Source of the DNA: Promicromonospora panici
Lineage (GTDB): Bacteria; Actinomycetota; Actinomycetes; Actinomycetales; Cellulomonadaceae
Assembly: GCF_900608595.1 (NCBI RefSeq)
Contig: NZ_UWYY01000005.1
Span: forward strand, 124,001 to 188,000
DNA: 64,000 nt
Direction of reading: 5' to 3'
A program made the position numbers and the translations under genes. Below, one piece after another: positions 45,303-54,309 of the stretch. Each line of letters begins with the position of its first letter. Within the stretch, counting starts at the first letter, position 1. The notes under the pieces were generated by a model. It searched no databases and had not been told where the DNA came from. It saw only the letters and a program-made list of their open reading frames with translations.

Positions 45303-46391
45303 CCGCGCGAACCCAGTCGTTTCAGTTGTTGCTTCGAGGCCCCGCTGACGCCGTCCGCGCGGTCGACGACGCCCCCAGGTCCGTCGCCCTCCCGCCCGTC
45401 GAGCAGAAGCCAGAATCGCTCCCGAACGCACGCTCCAGGTCCGTGTCCAGGATCTGTCGCGTCTCCATCCCCAGCTGCATCGCGGCGCCTCTACGCTCGG
45501 CACTGGAAAGCGCGACATCGCTCAAACCCAGATGCGCGGCGCACTGGCGTTGACTCAATCGGCGGGGCGCAACGCCTCCAGCTCTCGCCCCGCCCACTCG
45601 CCCACCGCTGCGACCATCGGCCCCTCCGAAATCAGCCTCCACACCATACCGACGCTCGTGACAGGAGTCGTCGGGCAGCGCCGTCGGACGCACGACTGAG
45701 GCCCGGAGCGCGGCTCCGGCGTCCGGCGAGGCGAACAGCCGCCGTCGTTCCCGACCACGCAGCCTTGCGCGGGCGGGAGCTCACCTGGCCCGGTACCGGC
45801 CGCGGGGACATCATCCGGGCGCAGCGATACACCAGGGTCGCATGCGCGAGCCTGGTCCAGGAGTGGGCCGAAGGTGTAGGAACCAGTGATCCGACCTGTT
45901 CAGACCACGCACGCACCCGACCATCCTGTGACGACGCAGGTCGCTTTCGTGCTCGGCGATTTGCCGGAGCTCTGAGTTTCGACAACTGGCACGAACCTGG
46001 CGAAACGCCACCAAGCCAGAGGGATCACGAAACGGTTACACCACTCCCTGCGCCTTGGACGCCTGACCGACTGCGGGGTACCTTCAGAAGCACAGAACAG
46101 ACTGACCACTCAGTCGGTATCGAGGCAGTGCTGCAACCCGCAGCACGGGTCCGGCGAGTGTCATAACGGATGTTGCCACGCTCCGTAGACCCGAACGGAC
46201 TGAGCAGCAGCAAGCAGCACGCTCACCCAGCGGCATCGGTACCGACCCTGTCGGTCGCATGCCGCCAGGTTCGCGGCCACCGATGACCGACCGCAGGCTC
46301 TACATCGACGCCCGCAGTGCCCACGACGAGGTGGTCGCTTTGCCCGATGCCTGGTGACGCCGCCGGCCACCTCAGCTCAAGGAGGAGCTCT
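45303..46391. other. Gene-poor region with an XRE remnant and a repeat
   Basis: Apart from the frameshifted XRE-like gene (45322-45647) and the first unit of a tandem duplication (from 46190), no gene is supported. Open frames between 45760 and 46170 show no family. Confidence 0.4.
45322..45647 (-). pseudogene. Frameshifted XRE-type regulator remnant
   Basis: One frame gives GPMVAAVGEWAGRELEALR and stops at 45555. A second frame picks up with RLSQRQCAAHLGLSDVALSSAE, the expected helix-turn-helix, then METRQILDTDLERA. The frames switch in the CGCCCCGCC run near 45562-45575. A single unbroken XRE protein is not encoded. Confidence 0.55.
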
Positions 46392-46780
46392 ATGACGACA
46401 CGGATCGGCTCGATGCCTGGCGCGCACGTGCGCAGGTAGCTCGAGCCCCTCGCACCCCATGTGAACTGCTGGGGTCGCGACGTCTCCCGAACGGTCGGGC
46501 GCGACCAGCAGCCCGCTCACCCAGCGGCATCGGCACCGGCCCTGTCGGTCGCATGCTGCCTGGTTCGCGGCCACGTGACCGACCGCAGGCTCCGCATCGA
46601 CCCAAAGTGCCCACTAAGGAGTGGTCGCTGTGGCCCGGTGCGTGGTGACGCACGCCATTTCAGCTCAAGGAGGAGTTCTATGACGACATCGATCGGCCCA
46701 GTGCCTAGCGCGCAGGTGCGCAGGTACTTCGAGTCCCTCGCACCCCAAGTGAACTACTGGGGTCGCGACCTCTCCGCGCT
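46190..46780 (+). repeat. Imperfect tandem duplication of about 296 bases
   Basis: Unit 1 (about 46190-46485) and unit 2 (about 46486-46780) both contain CCCGAACGG, GCTCACCCAGCGGCATCGG, CTGTCGGTCGCATG, GTTCGCGGCCAC, a TCAAGGAGGAG ribosome site and the first codons of the esterase. The offset is 288-296 bases, with small indels. Unit 2 leads into the intact gene. Unit 1 also has the palindrome ACCGAC-CCT-GTCGGT (46241-46255), half-degraded in unit 2 (46535-46549). Confidence 0.85.
46392..46485 (+). pseudogene. Truncated 5' copy of the esterase gene
   Basis: After AAGGAGGAG an ATG opens MTTRIGSMPGAHVRR and then a TAG stops it at 46437-46439, where the intact gene has TAC (Tyr16). Beyond the stop the homology goes on (LEPLAPHVNCWGRDVS) and ends at the duplication joint. 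It can only make a 15-residue peptide. Confidence 0.8.
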
Positions 46781-47753
46781 GCGGAAGCAGGCCCGCGATC
46801 ACGCACTGGCGTTTCGCGGTCCGCTGGAACCCGTGACCTCGGTGGATACGGTCAATGCCGGAGGGGTCTCCTCGAGGCTCTACCGGCCGCGAGGCAACGA
46901 ACAGGACGTCCTGGTCTGGATCCATGGCGGCGGTTGGATGCTCGGCGACCTGGACTGTTGCGAAGGCATCGCCCGAGCGCTCGCGAACCGTGCCGGATGC
47001 GCCGTCCTCACGATCGACTACAGGCTCGCACCCGAGCACCCTTTTCCAGCGGCATTCGACGACACATGGACCGCGATCACTTGGGCCCGACTGCACTTTT
47101 CCCAGGTCGCCGTAGGGGGCGACAGCGCCGGCGGCAATCTCGCGGCAGCGGCCGCCCTCCGAGCGAGGGACACCCAGTTTGATCTGGCGCTGCAGCTATT
47201 GGTGTACCCGGTGCTGGACAGCACCATGGACACCACGATCAAGCGGCGATTCGTGGAATCGTATTCGAACTTCGCGGGGACGGGCGATTACGGCAGAACC
47301 ACGTGGGAGCGGATCAGGTACTTGTGGGACGCTTACGTCCCAGACGACCTGATGCGGCGATCCCCCGTCGTCTCGCCACTGCATGCTGAGGCGTTGCGCG
47401 GCGTCTCTCCGGCGATCGTTATCACCGCCGAACACGACATTCTTCGTGGAGAATCCGTCGAGTATGCCAGGCGGCTGCAAATGGATCAGGTTCCTGTCGA
47501 GATCCACGACTACGTCGGTCAGATCCACGGATTCATCGAGAAGCTGGGCGTCATGACAGACGCGATAGACGCCATAGAAAAGGCTGGCTCGGCACTACGG
47601 CGAGCATTCGCCAACCGAGAATCGGATCGCGCAAGCTTCGCGATCAACACACAGTCGATCGGCTCGCACCAGTCGTCCGACGCGGACTATGACCATCAAT
47701 CGTCCCGTGAAACGGCGTGGCAAGGGCCACCGTCGTCCGAAATTCAGTCGTGA
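46680..47753 (+). CDS. Alpha/beta hydrolase, HSL-family esterase/lipase
   Basis: A 357-residue hydrolase of the hormone-sensitive-lipase family: HGGGW (82-86, oxyanion hole), GDSAGG with nucleophile Ser149, Asp253 in EHDIL and His283 in GQIHGF as a likely triad. No signal peptide is seen. ATG 46680 has AGGAGG nearby. The C-terminal 30 residues are Ser/Asp-rich and unlike the family. It ends 10 bases before a sugar-importer binding-protein gene, so it probably removes acyl groups from the imported sugar. Confidence 0.88.
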   Translation: MTTSIGPVPSAQVRRYFESLAPQVNYWGRDLSALRKQARDHALAFRGPLEPVTSVDTVNAGGVSSRLYRPRGNEQDVLVWIHGGGWMLGDLDCCEGIARALANRAGCAVLTIDYRLAPEHPFPAAFDDTWTAITWARLHFSQVAVGGDSAGGNLAAAAALRARDTQFDLALQLLVYPVLDSTMDTTIKRRFVESYSNFAGTGDYGRTTWERIRYLWDAYVPDDLMRRSPVVSPLHAEALRGVSPAIVITAEHDILRGESVEYARRLQMDQVPVEIHDYVGQIHGFIEKLGVMTDAIDAIEKAGSALRRAFANRESDRASFAINTQSIGSHQSSDADYDHQSSRETAWQGPPSSEIQS

Positions 47754-47763
47754 GGAGCTGACC

Positions 47764-49128
47764 ATGCGTACCAACACTCTGTCCCGGCAACGTAGGCGAC
47801 CGAACTATCGGATCGCATTGCCGGTCATCCTTGCTGCCCTCCTGGCATCGTGTGCTCCCCCCGGCGCACAGGCTCCTCTTTCTGACAGGCCAGCGACCGT
47901 GAGCACGAGCATCGGTGACGCGCCGGTCACCCTCAAGGTACTTGTGTCAACACCTGACGTGCCGCTCTATGAGGAGCTCGGCGAAGCTTTCCATGCGAAG
48001 CATGCCAATGTCACCGTGCAGGTGACCGGCGAGGACTTCAACAACCTCACGACAAACGTACCTCGCCTGATATCGGGCACCGAGGTGCCAGACCTGGTCC
48101 GGCTCGCATCCTTCGGGAACCTGGTCAAGGACCACCTCCTGACCAATCTCGATCCGTACGCCGAGGCGTACGGATGGACCAAGTGGCCACAGTCGCAGTT
48201 CGCATCCACCCGCGTCGCCGATGACGGGCAACAGCGTGGCACCGGGCACTTGTACGGCGCCGGGCCAGGTTTCGGATTGACCGGCGTGTACTACAACAAG
48301 TCGCTCGCGGCTCAGATCGGGATGACCGAGCCGCCAGCCACGCTCGGCGCCTTTGAAAGAAGCCTGGAAGAGGCGAAGAGCGCAGGTCTCCTGCCGATCA
48401 TGGTCAACGGCAAGGACGGAGGACTGGCGTATCCGCTGCAGAACCTCCAGATGAACTATGCAGGCAGTACGCAGGTCGTCCAGGACTGGAACTACAACAA
48501 GCCGGGCGCGACCATCGATACATCCGCACTGGTAGACGCCGCCGCGACGATCCAGCGCTGGGGCGAGGAGGGATATCTGCCGGAGGACGTGAACAGTATC
48601 GATCAGACACAGGCTCCCGCGAGGTTCGCGGCGGGCGAGGGTGTTTTCTTCCCGAGCGGAAACTGGCAGGCACCAGCACTGCAGGAAACAGGCCAGGATG
48701 AGATCGGGTTCTTCCTCTTCCCACCCGAGGAGACGGACGAACCCTTTACCGCGATGACCGCCGCCGGCGTCCTGGCCATTCCCGCCAAGTCCTCGCAGCG
48801 GGATGCGGCGGCTGCATTCCTCGACTTCATCCAGACGGACACCGACGCCCGCCAGAGCACCCTGGATCTTCTCGGCCTCCCACCCGCCGGGCCCTCCGAC
48901 GCACCCATGCCGGACTCCGAGCCGGGATCCCTGGTCGCCAGCACCGTCGAGTCTTTCCAGACGCTGCTCGAGAGCGACGGCCTCGTCGACTTCATGTCGA
49001 ACTCGACTGCGTCGATGCACGCGAACACCCTGATCCCGCAGACGCAACTTCTCGTGGCTGGGAAGACGTCCCCCGCCGAGTTCTCCGCAGCCATCCAGGA
49101 CGGCTACGAGAATGACGCAGAGCAATAG
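47764..49128 (+). CDS. ABC sugar transporter, substrate-binding lipoprotein (fourth importer)
   Basis: The 454-residue protein has a very basic start, a hydrophobic stretch and lipobox ALLASC followed by APPGA. ATG 47764 follows GAGGAG. Family 1 features include the opening TLKVLVSTPDVP and WNYNKPGATIDTS. It is the second gene of a five-gene unit: esterase, binding protein, two permeases, TetR. Confidence 0.9.
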   Translation: MRTNTLSRQRRRPNYRIALPVILAALLASCAPPGAQAPLSDRPATVSTSIGDAPVTLKVLVSTPDVPLYEELGEAFHAKHANVTVQVTGEDFNNLTTNVPRLISGTEVPDLVRLASFGNLVKDHLLTNLDPYAEAYGWTKWPQSQFASTRVADDGQQRGTGHLYGAGPGFGLTGVYYNKSLAAQIGMTEPPATLGAFERSLEEAKSAGLLPIMVNGKDGGLAYPLQNLQMNYAGSTQVVQDWNYNKPGATIDTSALVDAAATIQRWGEEGYLPEDVNSIDQTQAPARFAAGEGVFFPSGNWQAPALQETGQDEIGFFLFPPEETDEPFTAMTAAGVLAIPAKSSQRDAAAAFLDFIQTDTDARQSTLDLLGLPPAGPSDAPMPDSEPGSLVASTVESFQTLLESDGLVDFMSNSTASMHANTLIPQTQLLVAGKTSPAEFSAAIQDGYENDAEQ

Positions 49129-49136
49129 GTGGAACC

Positions 49137-50081
49137 ATGACGATCAAGTCGATCCCAGTGAAGCCGAGTCTCAATTCGGAGGAGTCGCCCCCTCCGCCGC
49201 GTCCTGCTCGGCGACGACGTCCAACACATCGGTGGATTGGTGTGGTGTGGGTAGCGCCTGCGCTGGTCATGTATTCCGTGTTCGTACTTTACCCGCTGGG
49301 CCAGTCCGTGCAGTTCTCATTCTACAAATGGGACGGCATCGGGCCGGCGACACCTGCGGGACTGGACAACTGGAGGGCAATCTTCACGGAACCCGAGCTG
49401 TTCGGATCGGTCATCAACGCGTTCATCCTTATCATCTTCTACACCGTCCTGCCGGTCAGCCTCGGGCTTGTCGCAGCAAGCCTCATCCGGGAGCTCCGGG
49501 TCGGAACATTCAACACCGCAGCACGGGTCGTGTTGTTCATCCCGCAAGTGCTGCCCCCCGTGGCGGCAGGCATCGCATGGACCTGGATGTTCTCCACCGA
49601 AGGGCTCGTCAACCAGGCCCTCGGAGCGGTTGGTCTGGAGTCCCTGACCCGCGCGTGGCTCGGAGACTTCACGTTCGCGTTGCCAGCAGTCGGCGTCATC
49701 GGCTTCTGGCTGTCGCTCGGCTTCTGCACGGTCCTTCTACTGTCCGGTATCGGCAAGATCGAACCGTCGCTCTATGAGGCGGCCCGCCTGGACGGAGCCG
49801 GCCGCATCGGCGAGTTCTTCGCGGTCACGCTTCCAGGGCTCCGTCAAGAGATCGCTGTCTGCGCAACGATCACCACGATAGCGGCACTGGCCAGCTTCGA
49901 CGTGGTCCAGATCGCGACCCAGGGCGGCCCGGGCTATCAGACGATGGTGCCGGGTGTGGAGATCTACCGGCTTACCTTCCTGGAACAGCGGATCGGGCAA
50001 GCCTCAGCCCTCGCTGTATTCCTCGCGGCACTCGTACTCCTCGTCATCTGGCCCATTCAACGAATCGGGAGGCACGAATGA
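49137..50081 (+). CDS. ABC sugar transporter permease, MalF-like (fourth importer)
   Basis: The 314-residue permease has a proline/arginine-rich cytoplasmic tail (residues 15-30), six membrane segments and EAA loop YEAARLDGAGRIGEF. It starts eight bases after the binding-protein stop and overlaps the next gene by four bases. Confidence 0.9.
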   Translation: MTIKSIPVKPSLNSEESPPPPRPARRRRPTHRWIGVVWVAPALVMYSVFVLYPLGQSVQFSFYKWDGIGPATPAGLDNWRAIFTEPELFGSVINAFILIIFYTVLPVSLGLVAASLIRELRVGTFNTAARVVLFIPQVLPPVAAGIAWTWMFSTEGLVNQALGAVGLESLTRAWLGDFTFALPAVGVIGFWLSLGFCTVLLLSGIGKIEPSLYEAARLDGAGRIGEFFAVTLPGLRQEIAVCATITTIAALASFDVVQIATQGGPGYQTMVPGVEIYRLTFLEQRIGQASALAVFLAALVLLVIWPIQRIGRHE

Positions 50082-50908
50082 GCGCCAGCTCGTCAACTGT
50101 GCACCAACGCATCTCCCGCGCCGTCATCCTCATGGCGCTCATGCTCTTCGCGATCGTGCCTCTGCTCAGCATGCTGACCGCGGCGCTCGCACCCCAGAAC
50201 AGCACGCCGCCCGGGCTCGCCTGGCCCGAGGATCCGCAATGGCACAATTTCGTCGACGCATGGACCGCCGCGAACTTTCTGGCGCTCTTCCAGTCGAGCG
50301 TCCTTATCGTGCTGGGCGTCGTTCCTGCTGCGGTCGCCATGGCCACCGCGGCCGGATACGGACTCGCGCAGCTCAACGTGCCTGGCGGCAAGTTCGTCAA
50401 CGCCATCTTGCTTGTCGGACTGACTCTGCCGTTCGAGGCGCTTATCACGCCTCTCTACTACAACATTCGCGACATGGGGCTGCTCGGCACTCGTTGGGCC
50501 GTCATCCTGCCTCTCATCGGGCTGCTCATGCCCTTCGGAGTGTTCTGGATGCGAGCGAGCTTTCTCACGGTAGAGACAGCCCTGACAGAGGCCGCCAAGA
50601 TCGACGGCGCCAACCCGTGGCAGATCTTCCGCCGGATCCAGCTGCCGCTCGCAGTGCCGGCCGTGTCGGCGCTCACGATCTTGTTCTTTCTGGCGACCTG
50701 GAATCAGTACCTGCTGCCGCTTGTGCTCATCGACGATCCAACGATGCGTACTGTCGCCGGCGGCCTGGGTGCCTTCCAAGGTGAGCATGGTACCAACATT
50801 GCATTGTTGTGCGCCGGTTCATTGCTCATCATTGCCCCTTCCCTGATCGTATTTCTCTTCTTTCAGCGCCACTTTGTCAGAGCCCTTCTCCAAGGAGCTG
50901 TCAAGTAA
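50078..50908 (+). CDS. ABC sugar transporter permease, MalG-like (fourth importer)
   Basis: A 276-residue permease with six membrane segments, EAA loop TEAAKIDGANPWQIF and MalG-type end RALLQGAVK. ATG 50078 overlaps the preceding stop. No ATPase gene follows. Confidence 0.9.
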   Translation: MSASSSTVHQRISRAVILMALMLFAIVPLLSMLTAALAPQNSTPPGLAWPEDPQWHNFVDAWTAANFLALFQSSVLIVLGVVPAAVAMATAAGYGLAQLNVPGGKFVNAILLVGLTLPFEALITPLYYNIRDMGLLGTRWAVILPLIGLLMPFGVFWMRASFLTVETALTEAAKIDGANPWQIFRRIQLPLAVPAVSALTILFFLATWNQYLLPLVLIDDPTMRTVAGGLGAFQGEHGTNIALLCAGSLLIIAPSLIVFLFFQRHFVRALLQGAVK

Positions 50909-50926
50909 GCACGTTAGGATAAGAGT

Positions 50927-51568
50927 ATGAGACGACGAGACGACCACCAGGTGGCAAAAGGGCCCGAGGGCGTCAAGAAATCGGTATCAGCAAAGGGCGA
51001 GGCGCGGAGGCAGCTGATCGTCGAGGCCGCTACTCGGCTTGTGGCCCGCAACGGATCCCGCGGCACCAATCTTGCGGAGATCGCCGCCGAGGCCGGGGTC
51101 TCACAGAGCGGCCTTCTCTATCACTACCCGAGCAAGGAGGAACTGCTCAATGCGGTGCTGGATCAACGCGACGAGGCCGAGGACGCGATTCTGTGGCAAG
51201 ACACCGACTCAGGTCTCGGCATACTCGACACTATCGCGTACAACGTCACCCGCTGGGCCAGCCATTCGCACGCGGTAGGCATGCATACCGTGCTGGTTGT
51301 CGAGAACCTTGGCGACGACGGCGTTCTCCACCCTCGGCTGGCCCGCCGATACCACCTGACTGCTGACCGGATCAGTTCGGTCCTTACGGCTGCCCAAGAT
51401 CGTGGCGAGATCCGTGGAGACGTCGATACGCGGCTCAAGGCCATCGAGATCATCGCCTTCATCAACGGCCTGGAGACCGCCTGGCTACTTGACCCCGAGA
51501 TCCAGATAGCCATGACCGCGAAGGCCTGGGCAGCCCAGCAGCGGCGCGCGATGGCGACGTCGCCGTGA
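50927..51568 (+). CDS. TetR-family regulator of the fourth importer operon
   Basis: The 213-residue protein has a basic tail and a TetR helix-turn-helix (NLAEIAAEAGVSQSGLLYHYPSKEELL). It starts 18 bases after the MalG gene behind AGGA and is surely co-transcribed, so it probably regulates this operon. TetR control of a sugar importer is less common than LacI. Its stop directly abuts that of the convergent fragment. Confidence 0.88.
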   Translation: MRRRDDHQVAKGPEGVKKSVSAKGEARRQLIVEAATRLVARNGSRGTNLAEIAAEAGVSQSGLLYHYPSKEELLNAVLDQRDEAEDAILWQDTDSGLGILDTIAYNVTRWASHSHAVGMHTVLVVENLGDDGVLHPRLARRYHLTADRISSVLTAAQDRGEIRGDVDTRLKAIEIIAFINGLETAWLLDPEIQIAMTAKAWAAQQRRAMATSP

Positions 51569-52186
51569 CTAGTCCTTCTCCCTCCCGTGGACGGCGAGGT
51601 CCCGGATTCTGCGCTGAGGAGAGGAGAGCACTTCCCGCGCTGTACGGCCGAGGTCTCGGCACAGCCGGTCAACTGTTCTCGTGGTGAATGCCGGGGAATG
51701 TGCCCACAGATCGCCGGAAACGTAGCCGTCGTGCGAATGGCGGAGCTGAAAGCCGAGACTCACAGCCCCGCTGAATGCCGACATCATCCTCGGCCGGAGC
51801 GTGTTCGTGGGCAGTGTCCGGGGCTCCATCCTGATGTGGCTGCCATCCGGTGCCGTGACCGTCGCGGCCTTGGTGGGGGCATGCGGCATGTAATTGATCG
51901 ACAGGTCGAACAACGAGCCGTTCCCATGGGGCGCCGAGGGCAGTTCGTGGCGCAGCACCCCGACCGGAAGGCGGTGCAGGTGCGCCTGTCTGGTCGCCTC
52001 ATGAACGCGGGCCGCGAGCTCGCCGAACGATGGGTTCCCCTGCAGATCGACCCGGACGGGCACGTGGTCGCTCAAGAGACCGATCGTATGTGTCAGCTCG
52101 GGCGCATCCCGGTTGGCAGTGACGCTGCCGATCATCACGCCGTCGCCGAGGTAGGGCGTGAGCGACGCCACGACCAGAGCACGCAT
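51569..52186 (-). pseudogene. NRPS condensation-domain fragment
   Basis: The 205-residue frame matches only the C-terminal half of a condensation domain: VTANRDAPELTHTIGLLSDHVPVRVDLQGNPSFGEL-like order (residues 20-60), then FDLSINYMP and a normal domain end. The N-terminal half with the catalytic HHxxxDG motif is missing; upstream the frame runs on without a recognisable start. No adenylation or carrier domain is near. It is a remnant of a peptide-synthetase gene. Confidence 0.75.
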
Positions 52187-52218
52187 GGCAGGATGGACTT
52201 CGGCTCGTCGAACTAGCG

Positions 52219-53013
52219 ATGCTCGGCGTCTGGCGTCTCCTTGCCGACACCGGACCTGACCGTTGGATCACCACCGTCGACCGCGCCATCGACGAGTACA
52301 CCGCCCGCCACGCCTACCAGACCAACCGGGCAGCTTCGATCGCCCGGGCAGCGGACACGGGAACCGAACTCATCGATCCGACCGAAGTCTTCGGACCCGA
52401 CTCCCCCGGCCATAGACTCGATAGCTCCGCCGACATCGAGGCCGCGCGAAGCAGGGGCGTGCTGGTCGCCGCCGTCAACGGCGACGGCGACCTGGAGTAC
52501 TACACCACTGCCCTGCCCTCGCACCCCGGTCCCGGCCCTCAGAGCCGAGAGGCCCCCACTGGAACGCCGCCCCAACTGACTGCCACGCGTGCCCGCGAAC
52601 AGGCCGCGATCATCATGGCCTCCGCCCCGCCCCGGCTCGACGAGGCCGCCGCCGACATCGTCGATGCGTACGTCGACAGCGCCGACGCCGAGTCGCGGCA
52701 CCTGGCCCGCCGCTGGCTGCTCGCCCTCCACATCGGACCTGCCGCAGATCTCCCCGCACAAGCCTGGTGGCAGCGGGTTCGCGGTGGCCGGTGGGCGCTC
52801 AGGGTCCACGCCGCCCATGCCCTCGCGCTCGCCCGCAGTGAGCTCGCCGTCAGGGCTCACGATGCTTGGGACGACGACGATCGATCCTGGCTGCGCCGCT
52901 TGATCGACCAGGCCGGCTACATCCCCACCGCTTGGGAACGTGACCGTCTTCGCGACACGACCGATCTCGGGCAGTTCGCCGCTGCGGGTGCGCCGGGCGG
53001 CATCGGCCGCTGA
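52219..53013 (+). CDS. Hypothetical protein
   Basis: A 264-residue frame starting at ATG 52219, with Asp/Ala-rich helices and a WERDRL region near the end. Codon use fits coding DNA. No motif identifies a family. The gene may be 5'-truncated, because the frame is open upstream. It lies beside the condensation-domain fragment and converges on an XRE gene with a five-base gap. Confidence 0.5.
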   Translation: MLGVWRLLADTGPDRWITTVDRAIDEYTARHAYQTNRAASIARAADTGTELIDPTEVFGPDSPGHRLDSSADIEAARSRGVLVAAVNGDGDLEYYTTALPSHPGPGPQSREAPTGTPPQLTATRAREQAAIIMASAPPRLDEAAADIVDAYVDSADAESRHLARRWLLALHIGPAADLPAQAWWQRVRGGRWALRVHAAHALALARSELAVRAHDAWDDDDRSWLRRLIDQAGYIPTAWERDRLRDTTDLGQFAAAGAPGGIGR

Positions 53014-53018
53014 GATGT

Positions 53019-53318
53019 CTACTTGCGGTTCAGAGCGCGCCGGCGCGCCCGGCTGACGCGTGCGGCCTGCTCGAGCCGATCAGCCGGCGTGTCCAGTACG
53101 AGGGCCAATCTCTCGCGGGAGTGAGGACCCGGGATGCGCTCATCGCGTTCCCAGCGGGAAACCTGGATCCGATCGGCGCTGTCCAAGCCCACCCTGACCA
53201 GCCGAGCGGCCAGCATGTCCTGACTCCATCCACGCCGCCGACGGGCGATGCGGATCAGCATGCCGATCCCCTCTGGACCGGGATGTTCGAGGATGCCTTG
53301 GTGCGAATCGATAGACAT
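53019..53318 (-). CDS. XRE-family helix-turn-helix protein
   Basis: A 99-residue regulator with an HTH_3-type motif (IRIARRRRGWSQDMLAARL, then SADRIQVSRWERDERIP and ERLALVLDTPADRL). ATG 53318; a second in-frame Met at residue 20 would give a minimal domain. A perfect CebR-type box is centred about 38 bases upstream of the start and may control this gene. Confidence 0.72.
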   Translation of the reverse strand: MSIDSHQGILEHPGPEGIGMLIRIARRRRGWSQDMLAARLVRVGLDSADRIQVSRWERDERIPGPHSRERLALVLDTPADRLEQAARVSRARRRALNRK

Positions 53319-53731
53319 GCCGTAACCACCCAGAGCAATTACAGAACGGTGGGAGCGCTCCCAGAGCTACAAGGAGCGCGAATATGCAGAACTGACCACA
53401 GGCCGAATGTCTTGCGTTGATGGCGGCCGCCGGGCGGCACTGCCAGTCCTGAGCATGCTGGGCACGAGCCTGTAGCGAGATCCCTGTAGCGAGATCGCGA
53501 CCAGTCCATGGTCGGTCGGCGGGCGCAAGAACTCAAACGACGGCGTCCTACCTAGCCCTCGGCGACCACGAGACCGTCGACGAGAGTATGACCGTCCTGA
53601 GGAGGCACTCGTGGGCGCCTGGAGACCGGATCCACGTCTCACAGTCTCCCGGGGCGAAGGCGCCAGATGCGAGTGGAACGGCACCACCACAAAGTGATCT
53701 TGCCGGTCATTCTTCAGAACGGAGAAACGCC
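53319..53731. other. Intergenic region with an operator
   Basis: About 410 bases without a supported gene. Apart from the CebR-type box at 53350-53363, a direct repeat of CCTGTAGCGAGATC occurs near 53469-53496. It holds the promoters of the XRE and DUF4383 genes. Confidence 0.4.
53350..53363. promoter_or_regulatory. Perfect CebR/CelR-type operator
   Basis: TGGGAGCGCTCCCA is a 14-base perfect palindrome identical to the published CebR (Streptomyces) and CelR (Thermobifida) cellobiose-responsive box. It lies 32 bases upstream of the XRE start codon, next to a -10-like TGTAAT on that strand. No cellulase or cebEFG gene is near. Confidence 0.8.
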
Positions 53732-54178
53732 ATGACACAGTCCACCTCCGCCACGCACACCCGGGCGCCCCACCAATGGCTCGCCCTGACGATCGGCGTG
53801 GTCTACCTCCTGGTCGGAATCGCAGGATTCTTCGTCACCGGGTTCACCGGGTTCGCCGAGCACGACCACGACCAGACGCTGCTCGGATTCGCTGTCAACC
53901 CGCTGCACAACATCGTGCATCTCCTGATCGGGCTCCTCGGTGTGACCATGTGGTCCACGCCAGACCGGGCCCGGACGTTCGGCTGGCTGCTGGTCATCGG
54001 GTACGGCGCGGCGTTCGTCTACGGCTTGATCGCGGTGAACAACCCCGACATCAATTTCCTCAACATCAACGCGGCGGACAACTGGCTGCACATCTTGAGC
54101 GTCGTGGCCGGCCTGGCCATCGCGCTGTGGCCCCGTCGCCAGGCCGGCACCACTTCTCCCGGACCGCGGACGCCCTGA
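53732..54178 (+). CDS. DUF4383 membrane protein
   Basis: A 148-residue protein with four membrane segments. HNIVHLLIGLLG after GFAVNPL is the DUF4383 signature, and a short cytoplasmic tail follows. ATG 53732 follows CGGAG. The function is unknown; relatives are common in actinobacteria. Confidence 0.85.
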   Translation: MTQSTSATHTRAPHQWLALTIGVVYLLVGIAGFFVTGFTGFAEHDHDQTLLGFAVNPLHNIVHLLIGLLGVTMWSTPDRARTFGWLLVIGYGAAFVYGLIAVNNPDINFLNINAADNWLHILSVVAGLAIALWPRRQAGTTSPGPRTP

Positions 54179-54223
54179 TCCGCACTCTGGGTGCGGGCGA
54201 CCGGCACGCGCCCTACTGTCGTA

Positions 54224-54260
54224 GTGCGGCGGCGTGATCTTGACCATCACGCCGCCGCAC
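54224..54260. terminator. Bidirectional terminator hairpin
   Basis: GTGCGGCGGCGTGAT (54224-54238) pairs perfectly over 15 bases with ATCACGCCGCCGCAC (54246-54260) around a seven-base loop. It lies between the convergent DUF4383 and cydB genes and would stop transcription from both. Confidence 0.75.
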
Positions 54261-54309
54261 CACTCGTCCCGGCAACATGCGCAGGCGCAGACGGCCTGCG
54301 ACCCGCACG

